DNA from: Diorhabda sublineata | Taxonomy: Eukaryota > Arthropoda > Insecta > Coleoptera > Chrysomelidae | Reading direction: 5' to 3' | DNA: 64,000 bases | Assembly (NCBI RefSeq): GCF_026230105.1 | Contig: NC_079476.1 | Span: 12,104,709-12,168,708, forward strand | Shown: piece after piece, positions 1 through 11,017 of the stretch | Layout of the letters: the number at the start of each line of letters is the position of its first letter | Position numbering within the stretch: the first letter of the stretch is position 1 | Position numbers and translations under genes: made by a program | The notes under the pieces: generated by a model | Seen by the model: the letters and a program-made list of their open reading frames with translations, nothing else | The model's database searches: none | Told to the model about the DNA's origin: nothing

Positions 1-49
1 TATTTTTTGAAATCAACTATGGTCTCTAGCTGTTGATAATTTTTTATTT

Positions 50-480
50 AGTTCGATTTCTATGTTGTTCTTTCCGGATATTCACTGAAAAAGTCTAGAC
101 AGATCGTCAATAGTATCCAAAAAAAGTTCTTCATTTCGCATACTCATTTAAAGAGGATGTACTGGATTATCACTATAAAACTTTCCTGTTTCTCTAGCCC
201 ATTTTCTATCTTCTTGTGTTTTTTTAGTGTATCTCTGGCTTTAGTTTTTAGACTTAAAACTTATTAGATTTTCAAGGACTTGTGTTTTTTTGTAGCGATT
301 GAATGATGTTTTACTTTCTTTTACGGTCAATCGACATTCCACCAGGGTACTGGATTGTCCCTTTCCATGTTGCCGTATTTCCAATAATATTTTACGCGGC
401 TTGATGATGTTTGTGAATTTGTTAATCGTTTCATCAATTTGCTCTGTTTTTCTTATAATGAGAACGTAATGCTTTTTGAT
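50..480 (-). pseudogene. Non-LTR retrotransposon ORF2 fragment (Jockey-like)
   Basis: The minus strand reads, with stops, a segment resembling the linker between endonuclease and reverse transcriptase of Jockey-group LINE ORF2, with stretches such as ECRLTVKESKTSFNRYKK and LENLISFK. No catalytic domain is left. It lies just left of the Copia-1 insertion site and is present in all three units (copies at about 18568-18998 and 46112-46542). The family call is by eye and could be another LINE clade. Confidence 0.5.
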
Positions 481-618
481 TGTGATATGAATAGTTATCT
501 TTAACTAATTAGATAAAAATCCTGCATTAACTTTTTCTCAGCATACACACAATAAATGGATAAGGTCCACATTGTATATGCTTTGTTGTAATCCCAGCGA
601 GGTTTTAATTGCAAAATG

Positions 619-872
619 TGTTGATTCTCAGATACTTATTGAAGCAACTCTATTCATCATTGTCTATGTTCTCTGTCCTGTGTGCGAGAAAAACAAACTA
701 ACAATACGTGACAGCTAGGAGGGTGAACGAGATGAACGAAGCAAACAAAAAGAATATCAGACGTCAGAAGTTTTGGCCAGAGCACTTTTTAGACAAATGA
801 TAGTCTTTGAACATTTTCTTATAGAGAAGTTAATAAATATAAAAACTATCCACGTTATTCATTATTTTAACA
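619..872 (+). repeat. Copia-1 copy A 5' LTR (254 bp)
   Basis: The LTR runs from TGTTGATTCTCAG to ATTATTTTAACA with inverted TGTT/AACA ends, preceded by target duplication AAATG. It differs from the 3' LTR at a handful of bases (for example GTGTGCG against GTGCGCG, and GTTTTGG against GTTATGG), so the insertion predates the unit duplication. Confidence 0.93.
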
Positions 873-884
873 TGGTAGCAGAGC
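873..884 (+). other. Copia-1 primer binding site (3' end of tRNA-iMet)
   Basis: TGGTAGCAGAGC directly follows the 5' LTR. It is complementary to the 3' acceptor end of eukaryotic initiator methionine tRNA including CCA. The same site follows the 5' LTR of copy C at 46934-46945. Confidence 0.85.
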
Positions 885-975
885 GTGGTTTGTTAAAAAA
901 GGTAATTGAATAAGAAGATTAAGTCGATATTTGAAAAAGTAAAAAATTGAAGGTTAAATAGAATAGCTTGAAAGC

Positions 976-3900
976 ATGGCCGACAGAAGAGACGATTTTG
1001 CGTTGCCGATATTTGATGGTAAAGATTGGACCAAATGGAAATTTAGATTAATGCTAGTTTTGGAGAGTAAAAATTGCATAAATGTAATTAATGAAAAAAT
1101 ACCAGAGGGAATAGAAGAAGAGGCACAGAGAACAAATTGGAAAAGAAATGATGTCAAAGCAAGATCTCTAATAGTACAAGGTGTGTCAAATGCTCAACTT
1201 GAACTAATTATCAACGAAAAAACAGCATCTGATATGATCCAAAAATTGAATTCAATATATGAACCAACCTCAACAGCATTGAAGGTAATCGCAAAAAGAA
1301 AATTATTAGAATTAAAAATGAAAGAAGATGATGATGCTAAAGAATTCTTAACGAGATTCGAACAACATATAAATGAATTACGAAGTAAAAAATGCTTCAA
1401 ATATGGACATATGGGTCATATACAGAGATTTTGTACAAGTTATCGCAATACAAGAGGTCACGGGTACCGTAGAGGATCTTTTAGAGGCAGAGGAAGATAC
1501 AGAGAAGAAACAAGCAGTTCTAACTCGACAGGAAATTTTGCAGATGCACAAGAATACAACTCTTTTCAGGTAACAGTCATGAATTCAGAGAAAGATGTAA
1601 CAGAAGCAAAAGAAAAAATAACATGGCTTCTAGACAGCGGATGCAGCGATCATATTGTTAATAAAGAGACTTATTTTAACGAGATGAGAGAATTAAAAAA
1701 AACAGTAAACATTAAGGTAGGTGACGGTCATATAATAAAAGCCTTGGCTATAGGGACAATAGTAGTAAATTTTACTGTAGGTGATAAAGAAATCAAAACA
1801 CATATTAAAAATTGCTATTTTGCACCAGAAATGTCAAAAAACTTATTAAGTATGTCAAAAATAACTGATAATGGCAATAAAATTTGGGCTCAGCAGAATT
1901 ATTTGAAAATTCTAAACAAAAATGAGGTTAGGTCACATAAATTTTAAAAATCTCTCAATTATGTGTAAAAATAATGTTTGTGAAGGTTTACCCAGTTCAT
2001 TAGAAAATACACTTATTCAATGTGAAACATGTTTATTGTCAAAAATGACAAACTTGAAATTTAACAACAATAGAAAGAAAGCTAAGGATACTTGTGAAAT
2101 AATACATACATACATACATGTTAATGGCACAATTACCCAGCAAGGTTTCAAAGGTGAAAGATACTTTGTATCTTTTATTGATGACTTTAGCAAATTTGTT
2201 ATGACATATTGTATACAGTCTAAGGATGAAGTTTTTAGTTGCTTTAAACATTGTGTGAATCTAATTCAAAATCAAACTGCCCATAAAATTAAAGAAATTA
2301 GATGTGACCGGGGCAAAGAATATTTGAATAAAAATTTTTACGAATTTACAAAAGAAAATGGTATTTGGCTAAGACCAAGTCCTAGCTATACACATGAATT
2401 AAATGGGGTAGCTGAAAGATACAACAGAAGTTTAATGAATACTGCAAGATGCTTGTTAACAGATGCTAACCTAGATAAAAAATACTGGCCCGAGTGTATA
2501 AAAACTGCCACGTATCTTAGTAATAGAGTAACTAAACACAATGATTTCAATAAAACCCCGTATGAATTGTTTTTAGGTAGAAAACCAAATGTTTCAAACT
2601 TGAGAGTTTATGGCAGTACAGCTTTTGTAAGGATTAGTGAAACAAATAGGCATTCAAAATTAGAACCCAAATCAGAAAAAGGTATTTTGATAGGGTACTG
2701 TGATATGGGCTATCGAATCTTAGTAAATGATAAAATAGTTGAGAAGAAGATGAAAAGTGCATAAAAATATCGAATAATCTGAATAACAATAGTGTAATTG
2801 AAGTGAGGAAGATTGATGAACAAGAAAGAGATAATTAAGTGAATGAGAATGATAGAAAATTGAATGATAATTCAGAGAGTGAAGTGTTGAATGAGCAAAA
2901 TGAGTCCAGTGGCAAAATTCCGGATAATAGACCTAAAAGAGAAGAAAAAAACCTGCTTGGCATAATGACTACATAGTAGATGCATATTTTTCCAATGTTT
3001 CAATCCCAAACACATATAATGAAGCTATAGAGTCGAATGAAAAAATCTTCTGGCAAAAAGCTATGGAAAAGGAAATAAATTGTCTAAATGAAAACCAAAC
3101 ATGGGACTTGATAGATATACATGAAGTACCTGAAGATAAAAATATTATAAAACTGAAGTGGATTTACAAAGTGAAGTCAGATAATACATTTAAAGCTAGA
3201 TTAGTTGCTCTGGGTTATCAGCAACCAAAAAGCTTAGAAGAAGAAATATACTCGCCTGTTGCTAAAATGCCCACACTAAAAACCTTGCTGTCAGAGCATG
3301 TAACAGAGGTTGGTACATTCATCAAATGGACGTACAAACAGCCTTCTTGAATGGGAAAATAAATTCTGAAATATATTTACACCAACCTGAAGGATTTCAG
3401 TGCAACGAAAACATGGTTTGTAAATTGAATAAAGCCCTATATGGACTACGAGAAAGCTCAAGAGCATGGTATGACTGCTTTCATGAATATATGATTTCTT
3501 TAAATTTTAAAAATTCTAAGTATGACAGTTGTCTATATTTTAATATGAATGAAAACCTTGTGTATATTATTTTGTATGTTGATGACTTAATTCTATGTAG
3601 CGAAAATGTTGAAAAACTGAATGAGATAAAACTAAATTTGAACAAAAAATTCAAAATGAAAGATTTTGGACAGATCAAAAATTATCTTGGGATGGATATC
3701 GACTACAACAGACAGGAAAAGCGTATGAGTATAAGTCAGACTAAATATATTGAAATTACAGCAGAAAAATACAACGCATGTGAAAGCAAAAATTTTAAAA
3801 CGCCAATCGAAATCAATTTAAAGCTAAGCCCAGCTGATACATGTGCAGAAAATATACAGTATAGAAATTTGATAGGTGCCCTGTTATATATTAGTCAGGG

Positions 3901-4516
3901 CACTCGTCCTGATATCGCCTACGCAGTCAATTACCTGAGTGGTTTTCAGAATAGTTACTCGAGCACTCACTATAAATATGCCATAAGAATTTTGAAATAC
4001 TTGTATTATACCAAAAATTTGAAACTTAATTTTGATTCATCAAACAGTATACCTATTGATTGCTATGTTGACGCTGATTGGGCAAGTGACATTGTTGACC
4101 GAAAATCACGAAGCGGTATTTTTATCAGAGTTTTAGGTAATCCAGTTTTGTGGATATCACGAAAACAAAAGGTAGTTACTAGGTCGTCTTGCCACGCAGA
4201 GTACATCGCTTTAACTGAAGCTACAGATGAAGTGCTTTTCTTGTTAGGCATCGTTAAAGATTTGCAAATTAAAGTAAATCATCCTATTGAAATATTTGAA
4301 GACAATTCATCAGCTAAGCATATGGCCAATAATGGGAATTTTTCAAAAAACACTAAGCACATAGATGTTGGGTATCACTATGTACATGATTATGTTAAAA
4401 AGGGAACAATAAAGGTAACAAAAACTTCATCTGAAGATCAATTGGCAGACATTTTAACCAAAGCGCTAAGTGTCATAAGATTTGAAAAATTAAGACAACT
4501 GTTAAGTATATGTTAA
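976..4516 (+). pseudogene. Copia-1 copy A Gag-Pol, defective
   Basis: Gag begins MADRRDDFALPIFDGK (UBN2-type). The zinc knuckle CFKYGHMGHIQRFC has Tyr where the second Cys of CX2CX4HX4C should be. The protease motif is LLDSGCSDH. The integrase keeps the second Asp (CDRGKEY) and the Glu (NGVAERYN), but the usual first-Asp region is replaced by a (TACA)n-coded IHTYIHV stretch. RT has TAFLNG, YGLRESSRAWY and YVDD (3575-3586). RNase H has YVDADWASD and ends in ADILTKAL. Breaks: an in-frame 249-bp Gag deletion near 1386, a frameshifting 119-bp deletion near 1925, stops after 2761, a -1 homopolymer change near 2950 and a frameshift near 3325. The 3325 frameshift and the (TACA)n change are shared with copy C; the two deletions are private to copy A. 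Confidence 0.9.
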
Positions 4517-4572
4517 ATAGTATTAAGTATATATGGTATGTTATGAGTGTTGCTTCCATAAGTAAGGAGGTG

Positions 4573-4807
4573 TGTTGATTCTCAGATACTTATTGAAGCA
4601 ACTCTATTCATCATTGTCTATGTTCTCTGTCCTGTGCGCGAGAAAAACAAACTAACAATACGTGACAGCTAGGAGGGTGAACGAGATGAACGAAGCAAGC
4701 AAAAAGAATGTCAGACGTCAGAAGTTATGGCCAGAGCACTTTTTAGACAAATGATAGTCTTTGAACATTTTCTTATATAGAAGTTAATAAATATAAAAAC
4801 TATCCAC
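4573..4807 (+). repeat. Copia-1 copy A 3' LTR, end deleted, with polypurine tract
   Basis: The LTR follows the purine-rich tract AAGTAAGGAGG (4560-4570) and a TG dinucleotide. It matches the 3' LTR of copy C (GTGCGCG, GCAAGC, GTTATGG, TATATAG) until CTATCCAC, where a deletion with about 2 bp of microhomology fuses it to downstream flank. Confidence 0.88.
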
Positions 4808-5578
4808 TATACAATTTCTTATTAAGAACCTTTTATTTCGGGAAGAAAAAATGGACACTCAAATCATTTGTCAAGGAAATCATACTTCTTAGGAATAGAT
4901 AGATACAATTAGATGATATATTTTTGTTATAACATTGTAAAAAACATGTTTTTCATGAAAAATTATGAGAGTAGAAACAGTTTTAAAAACAAATTATCAA
5001 AGTTGTGAGTATCCAATTTTTTGAATCAACTGAAAGGAAATTTCTAAGAAATTCAATTAAAACCCCAGAATGGTTCCATCGCCTTCTAATTATCATCACT
5101 TGATACCCTTAACAATCTCATACAGTGTACCAAGTTTGATATTTTTTAACTAAAAGGTTGTGAAGAAATCATTTTTTTTTCCAAATTTAGTGCCTTACTT
5201 TGAGGTAAGTTACCTTCGATCATCATATTTTGCTCTGTATCGGTTCTTATGCTAGAGATATTTTCAATACTCATGTATTCATCATCGTGGACTGAAATTA
5301 TGGCCTAAGTACAAAATTTGCTTGTACTGTCTAGTATTTCCGGTTGCGTGATATGAATTATAATACTATAATCAATAGAGATATCTAGCATTTTATTGTA
5401 TTCTAATAATTGCGTGTACAAATCGATTCATGTTTAACAATTAAAAAATATTTTATTTTAACATTCAATATTTTCATGAATAAATTGAATAATAATTATA
5501 ATAATTCTAAATCATAACGCAATACTCTGGTTAGTAAGTTATAGGCTTAACAACAATAACATTGTAAATATAATTATC
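4808..5578. other. Right flank of Copia-1 site, no gene recognised
   Basis: AT-rich sequence shared with 19573-20338 (unit 2) and 51433-52203 (unit 3). No coding potential or repeat family was recognised. At about 5578 it jumps to sequence that in unit 2 lies 1.2 kb further on (21550), so unit 1 carries a private deletion. Confidence 0.75.
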
Positions 5579-5751
5579 AGTACATTCTCAGAAAACGAAC
5601 TTTTTATTTGTTTCCTTTGTCTCCATTTGATAAATTGATCATAAGCACATTGATACCTTACTCTAGATTTCGCAGTCAAAAATTTGAGAGAAGTGTTTTT
5701 AGCATCTTCTATTATTTCTGGAGGCCTACTTCTAAAATCACTAGAATCCAT
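5579..5751 (-). pseudogene. Crypton-type tyrosine recombinase, N-terminal fragment (unit 1)
   Basis: The minus-strand frame starts MDSSDFRSRPPEIIEDAKN and continues through SRVRYQCAYDQFIKWRQRK. This resembles the N-terminal SAM-like DNA-binding domain of insect and animal Crypton tyrosine recombinases. The unit-1 deletion cuts it after SSFSENV. The fullest copy is at 21240-21730. The catalytic R-K-H-R-Y domain is absent here. Confidence 0.65.
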
Positions 5752-5844
5752 TTTTGGCCAGCACAATACTCACAATTTTAAAAAATAACTGCTTGGGTGT
5801 TTGACAATTAATACTATAGCCTACTTTATATAATTGTGCATCCT

Positions 5845-7559
5845 ACCGTAGATGAAGCGATGTCAAGAAGTGACCGAAGAAATTGGGAAAAAGCAATGGA
5901 ACGAGAGTACGAATCATTAATGAAAAATGAGGCATGGATTTTAGTAGACCGTCCATCAAACAAAAATGTTGTGCAAAATAAGTGGGTGTTTTGTTTAAAA
6001 AGGAATTCAAATAATGAAATACGATATAAAGCACGGCTAGTTGCAAAGGGTTTCACACAAACCTTTGGTATAGATTATTTTGAAACTTTTTCACCTGTAG
6101 TTAGATACTCTACAATAAGAATATTGTTTGCTTTATCTGTAGAATTAAGTTTAGATATTGACCACTTAGACGTAGAAACTGCATTTTTAAACGGAAACTT
6201 GGATGAAGAAATTTACATGGTGCAACCTGAGGGGTTTCTTCTAAAAAATAATAAAAATAAAGTATGTTTATTAAAAAAGGCTATATATGGGTTAAAACAA
6301 TCCTCCAGAATTTGGAATATTAAAGTAAAAAATGTCTTAAAAGACTTAGGTTTTCAGCAATCAAGTTTTGAACCATGTAAGTATATTTTTCCAAAACAAG
6401 GACAAATTTATAATTCTAGTGGCCCTTTATGTTGTTTTTAATTTGTTCAAATTCCTGTTTTTAAAACCAACCTCAAACAGGAATTGTCAAAACAATTTAA
6501 AATTAAAGACTTGGGGCCAATCAAATATTTTTTAGGTTTAAATATTGATTTTGACAAACAAAACAATATGATTAAAGTTAATCAGAGGGACTATATTTTA
6601 GAATTATTAGAGCGTTTCAAGTTAGGTGATGCTAAAACGGTTTTGACTCCTATTGAAGTCTGTTTAAAATTGAAGCCAACCACTAATGAAAAACCGAATG
6701 TACCGTATCAGAATTTAATTGGTTCATTAATGTACTTGGCAGTCCATACAAGACCAGATATATCATTTAGTATTAGTTATTTGAGTTAATTTAATTCAAG
6801 TTTCAGTATTGAGCACTGGAAACATGCAAAACGGGTATTAAAATACTTAAAAGGGACCTTGAACAAAAGCCTAATTTTTTGTAAATCAGACAAAAATTTG
6901 TATGGTTATGTAGATGCAGATTTCTCAAATGATATAAATGACAGGAAATCATATTCAGGATTCGTTCTAAAAATGAGTAATGCTCCAATCTCTTGGGAAT
7001 CCAAGAAACAATCTTGTGTTGCACTTTCTAGTACTGAGTCCGAGTATATCGCCATTACTGAAGCATGTAAAGAAGCCATATTTGTTAGTGGTTTTTTAAA
7101 TGAGTTTTGTGAGACTAAGCCCGTAATTCTTTTCAATGACAGCCAAAGTGCACAAAAATTGTTAAAAAACCCTGTTTACCATAACAGAACTAAACAATAG
7201 ACACTAAGTACCATTTTGTAAGGGAAGTAATTGAAAAAAATTTGGTTGAAATTAAATACATGCCTACTGAAAAAATGGTAGCAGATCTTTTAACAAAAGT
7301 GCTGCATAATCCCAAGCATATTTTTTGTACTAAAAATATTGGTCTAAGTTAATTGCTGGTTTAAGGGGTAGTGTTGTAAAAAATTACTGAACGTAACCCA
7401 GCAATTAAGTTGGCAAGGATGATTATTATGTCAAAAAAAAAATGGTTACTTCCAGATTCAAGTCATTTTGTGTAGTTTTACTTCTAATATAATAAAAGTA
7501 TAGAAGAACCTGTTTAAATTTCTTTTATTTATATTATAGAAGAAACGAATATTACAACA
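5845..7559 (+). mobile_element. Copia-2 copy i, 5'-truncated
   Basis: The 3' part of a Copia element is fused to the Crypton flank at the sequence CCTACCGTAG; everything upstream of RT is missing. RT motifs ARLVAKGFTQ, ETAFLNGNLDEE and YGLKQSSRIW are visible. The YVDD region near 6425 is destroyed by a small indel that shifts frame. An in-frame TAA at 6787 splits RT from RNase H (YGYVDADFSND, SSTESEYIAITEA). A private change near 7196 creates a TAG just before the conserved HIDTKYH segment. The 188-bp 3' LTR follows, then target-site base run CTTTA at 7560-7564. Confidence 0.9.
7372..7559 (+). repeat. Copia-2 copy i 3' LTR (188 bp)
   Basis: It starts TGTTGTAAAAAATTAC after the polypurine tract TTAAGGGGTAG and ends ATTACAACA. 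It matches the 3' LTRs at 23354, 29448 and 34944, and is followed by CTTTA in each case. Confidence 0.9.
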
Positions 7560-9356
7560 CTTTAAGTTTCTATCATTTCTGTTTTCAGATTCCGTAATTC
7601 TTTTTGTAATCATTAATATGTGCGCTCGATATTTCTTGATTTAGGGATAGTATTCTGGAATTATTTCCGAATTATTTAATAGATGATTCTAGTAATGTAA
7701 TTTGATGTGTGTGTAATGTTTTGATACTATTTTGATTATTAGATAAGGCTTTAATAGCTTCGTCATATCGGATTGCATCTTCTTGATCTAAATTTTTATT
7801 GCTGAGCCAATTCCGTCAAAAAGACATCGCTTCGCATGTTTTCCCCAATTGTTCTATTTCTAAAGTAATTTTATTTTCTATTATTTGAATTATGTGATAG
7901 GAGTTATCAAAGTATTCTGTGAAGTTGAATATGCTAGGATGATTTGAAAAAGCTTCGTATAGATTATCATATTGGTCCCTTAAATATAAAAGTGGTCGGT
8001 TATATTTGTAATGTCATAAACATGTATGAAAGTCTGTTTGTGTATATGTGCTGTACCTAGTCGTAAGGGTAGGAGACCAGGATTATTGTTTAGGTTGTGG
8101 AATTTGGATGCATCTAATTCCTTCGGCGGTCCAAAAGAGGAAACTGAAATGGAAGGTGTTTTTAGTTCATTTATGTGAACAATGTCATTATGTGCTTTAA
8201 GTTTATTATGTTTAAGTAATATTCCAGAAATTTCAACACGATTTCTGTCAAGTATTTGAGTAATTTCGAAAGACTCTAGGAAAGGTTTATCTTTTTATTT
8301 CGTTTCTTGGGATTATGCTTGTATACAATTTGACCAATTATAAATTCACTATTCGAGTCACCATTAGATCACCGTTTTTGTAGAATTTTTTTTTGTTTTA
8401 TTTTAATTTTTCTTTATAAACATGATGTAATTTTGTTCGAGGATTATCTACATAGTTATTATAGAAAGTTTAGAGTATGAATATTTCGTATGGGTTTCTA
8501 GAATCTGTATGACCAAAGTCATTTTGTCAGTTTGGCAAAATTTGGTATGAAACGGCGGTAATATCCAAGAAGTCCAAGGAAACTTTGATTTCGGTTTGAG
8601 TTTTGGGAATCGGGAAGGTTTTTATTACATAAATTTTCTCGGGATTAGGTTTTACACCTCGGGGGTAATTATATGACCCAAGTATACTATAGATTTTGGA
8701 AGGACTTCGGATTTGTCGAGTTGTATCTTTGAGTTTAATTTTCTCAGTCTGTCAAATACTTGTTTAACTCTCTGTATGTGCTCTTGAAGAGAAGTACTGT
8801 AAATTAGGATATCTTCAAGGTAAATAATACAGATTTCGTCAGTAAGTTCTCGTAATACATTGTCCATTACGCTTTGAAATGTGGATGGGGCATTCTTGTC
8901 CAAAAGGCATTCTCTTGAATTGAAAGTGACCTTGTGAAGAGCTAAAGGTAGTTTTGGGTACGTCTTCGGAGTCAACTTCGATTTGGTGGAAGCCACTAGC
9001 TAAATCCAAGAATGTAAAATAGTTAGCTCTTCCCTGTCTGTCCATGATCTCGCTTATTCTTGGGATTGGATAAAGGTTTTGAATTGATTTTTCATTTAGT
9101 TTGGGTAAGATTACCCTGGTAATAGATATTACCAGTCTGCATTTTTTCTTGCCGGAAGCATCTGATCGTTTTGGTACGAACCAAACAGGTGCAGAAAACG
9201 GTGAAATAGATTCTTCTTTAATATCTTCTTTCAACATATCTCCCATTTGTCTTTTCACTTCTCTCGATGAATTTCCGGGAACCGATAAGATTTAGTGTAT
9301 ATTGAACTATCGTCGATTAACATAATGTTATACAAAAGAATATCTCCGACTCTGGA
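7560..9356 (-). pseudogene. Errantivirus-type Gypsy pol/env remnant (copy i)
   Basis: Read on the minus strand from 9356 down: an RT segment (SPFSAPVWFVPKRSDASGKK, YFTFLDLASGFHQIEVDS, QFKRMPFG), then a frame change near 8900, then RT with YLEDILIYS. Here the first Asp of the usual YxDD box is Glu. After VYLGHIITPEV the frame breaks, RNase H and the integrase core are missing, and an integrase C-terminal-like stretch passes into an env N-terminal segment containing NNNPGLLPLLGTAHI (about 8100-8050). Env is cut at the Copia-2 target site CTTTA. Copy i alone has a 16-bp insertion near 9110 that forms the hairpin CTGGTAAT-AGAT-ATTACCAG. It is inactive. Gag of the same provirus lies beyond the Harbinger element at 11018-12240. 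Confidence 0.82.
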
Positions 9357-9360
9357 ACTT

Positions 9361-10114
9361 TCCTCACTGCGTTGGCGCCATGGACGGCAAGCATGTAATG
9401 CTCCAAGCTCCAATACATGCAGGAAGTGATTACTTTAACTACAAAGGATTCTTCAGTATAGTCCTGCTAGCTTTGGTCGATGCTAATTATTGCTTCTCCT
9501 ACGTGTCTGTTGGATGTCAAGGACGATTGCCGGTCGGTGGAGTGTTTGCAAACAGTGCGTTGAACGAGTTCTTGGAAAGCAATACAATCAATCTACCTAA
9601 CGCCACCCCTTTACCGGGAAGAACCCTACCCGTCCCATACGTTATCGTCGCAGATGACGCATTTCCATTAAAACCAACCATTATGAAAACATATCCTGGG
9701 CTGCATGAGAAAGGTAGTGAAAACGGGGGAATTTAACTATCGACACTGTCGGTGTAGAAGAGTGGTGGAAAATGCGTTCGGAATTATATCAGTCGTGTTC
9801 AGGGTACTAAGAAAACCTTTGTTGCTCGAACCTGATCGTGCACAAAAGGTTGTGTTGGCTTGTATCCATCTACACAACTTCCTGAGACGAAGCAAGTCGT
9901 CAAACGGAACACGGGCACGTTTGATCAAGAGGACCCTTCAACAGGACAACTAATTCCTGGACAGTGGCGAATTGTTGGTTTGCCATCAGAAAATCTACTT
10001 AGATTAAAGAAAATACCGAAAAAATCATCTGACATCGCAAAACTAGTAAGGAATGAATTTTGTGCGTATCTTAACAGCCCTGAGGGTTCAGTGCCTTGGC
10101 AAAAGACGTACTAA
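9361..10114 (+). pseudogene. HARBI1-like DDE transposase, truncated and frameshifted
   Basis: The transposase domain begins at FPHCVGAMDGKHV (first catalytic Asp in DGKH), continues through YKGFFSIVLLALVDANY and VIVADDAFPL (second Asp), then switches frame near 9728 to RRVVENAFGI (Glu). It switches again near 9910 into a C-terminal frame with GTFDQEDPSTGQLIPGQW, ending at PWQKTY. All three catalytic residues are present, but roughly the first 150 residues are gone and at least two frameshifts are present. The unit-2 copy (36912-37665) shares the frameshifts, so the damage predates duplication. Confidence 0.87.
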
Positions 10115-10305
10115 AAGGCCATGGGGCATATGTCACTCACTACCATAAGTGAAAATCAACACGTTAACGTTAATTATAATACATTTCTATGAAACAATTC
10201 TTATAGTTTTTACATCTATTTAACAATATTACAATGCATATAGTCAAAATGTACAGAAAAGTGTGTCTTGTTGTATAAAAAGTAGCTTTGAATTATATAT
10301 ATTTC

Positions 10306-10676
10306 TTATAAGATAATTATTTGTGTTATTTTACTAACCTCGTTTCTCTCCAAGCCCACTTCGCTCATTGGTCTGGGCACGGTTTTGTCCCTCAAAAACA
10401 ATAGATGTTCGTAACCAAACCACTTTACTTTTGCGTTGGTTCCAGACCCACTTTTTTGTTTCTTGCTCTCTCGTTGAAATTGTCCTATCACTTTTGTCAT
10501 CTTGTTCTTAACTTCAACTTTCGTCATGCGTAGAGCTTGGCCAATTTCTGTCCAAGCATAGTTTTTTAAGTTTCTGTCTTTGAAGTTAGCATGCTTGGGT
10601 CCCACAACACTGGGCGCTCTCGATACAGATCTATCAAATTACTCACTTGCTCCTGATTCCATTCACTTTCCATCAT
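10306..10676 (-). pseudogene. MADF/Myb-like Harbinger accessory protein, frameshifted
   Basis: A MADF-type DNA-binding domain partner that in Harbinger elements assists transposase nuclear import and end recognition. The likely start is the ATG at 10673 (MESEWNQEQVSNLIDLY, then RPVLWDP). A one-base loss near 10605 moves the frame to HANFKDRNLKNYAW, then EIGQALRMTKVEVKNKM and WFGYEHLLFLRDK. The open part alone is 99 codons. It faces the transposase tail to tail. Confidence 0.75.
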
Positions 10677-10764
10677 TAAAATAAACAAAAATACTTCACG
10701 TTAACAAAACAGCAAAACACACAAACTAACCTCTCTGTCTCCACGTGTTTCGTCTGGAGGGGAG

Positions 10765-11017
10765 GGGAACCTGTTGTTAACAAAAGTTAACGCGCTAAAA
10801 GAGGCAATTAACTTTTGTTATTAACATTTGTTTAAAACATAACACATTTCCTTTGATCTTTACCGACTCTGGATGGATAACATAAATCTTGTTAATAACA
10901 TGGAATTTTCTGTTGAAAACACGAGTTATTAACTTTTGTTAAGTGAAATTTTTTGGCGATTCAGCTAAGTTAATAACTGTTAAAAACTCGTGTTATTAAC
11001 TCCGGTGTAAACGCGGC
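10765..11017. repeat. Harbinger right terminal and subterminal repeats
   Basis: At least five spaced motifs of the form GTTAACAAAAGTTAA / TTAACTTTTGTTA / GAGTTATTAACTTTTG occur in both orientations within 250 bp, ending in AACTCCGGTGTAAACGCGGC. Clustered inverted motifs next to a transposon end are typical transposase or accessory-protein binding sites. That role is inferred. The matching left end is missing. Confidence 0.55.

Larger units (their letters stand above)
619..4807 (+). mobile_element. Copia-1, copy A (LTR retrotransposon, 3' LTR truncated)
   Basis: LTRs begin TGTT and end AACA. The 5-bp target duplication AAATG stands at 614-618. The right duplication is gone because a deletion joins the 3' LTR at CTATCCAC directly to flank beginning TATACAATTTC, removing the last 19 bp of the LTR and roughly 200 bp of flank that units 2 and 3 keep. 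The internal region encodes Gag, protease, integrase, RT and RNase H in the Copia order, in broken frames. Compared with copy C (46680-51250) it has two internal deletions of 249 bp and 119 bp. Confidence 0.93.
9357..11017 (+). mobile_element. Harbinger/PIF transposon, left end missing (copy 1)
   Basis: The element contains a HARBI1-like transposase on the plus strand and a convergent MADF/Myb-like gene on the minus strand, the usual two-gene content of PIF/Harbinger elements. It sits between errantivirus gag (right) and pol (left). The right end is probably GTGTAAACGCGGC followed by a TTA target triplet at 11018-11020. The left terminal repeat and transposase N-terminus are absent, so the left junction is a deletion. 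A second copy is at 36908-38568. Confidence 0.82.

Noticed and set aside
1373..1573. Overlapping frame inside Copia-1 Gag (66 codons)
   Set aside because: It is an out-of-frame shadow of Gag. The arginine/glycine-rich Gag tail and zinc knuckle are in the other frame.
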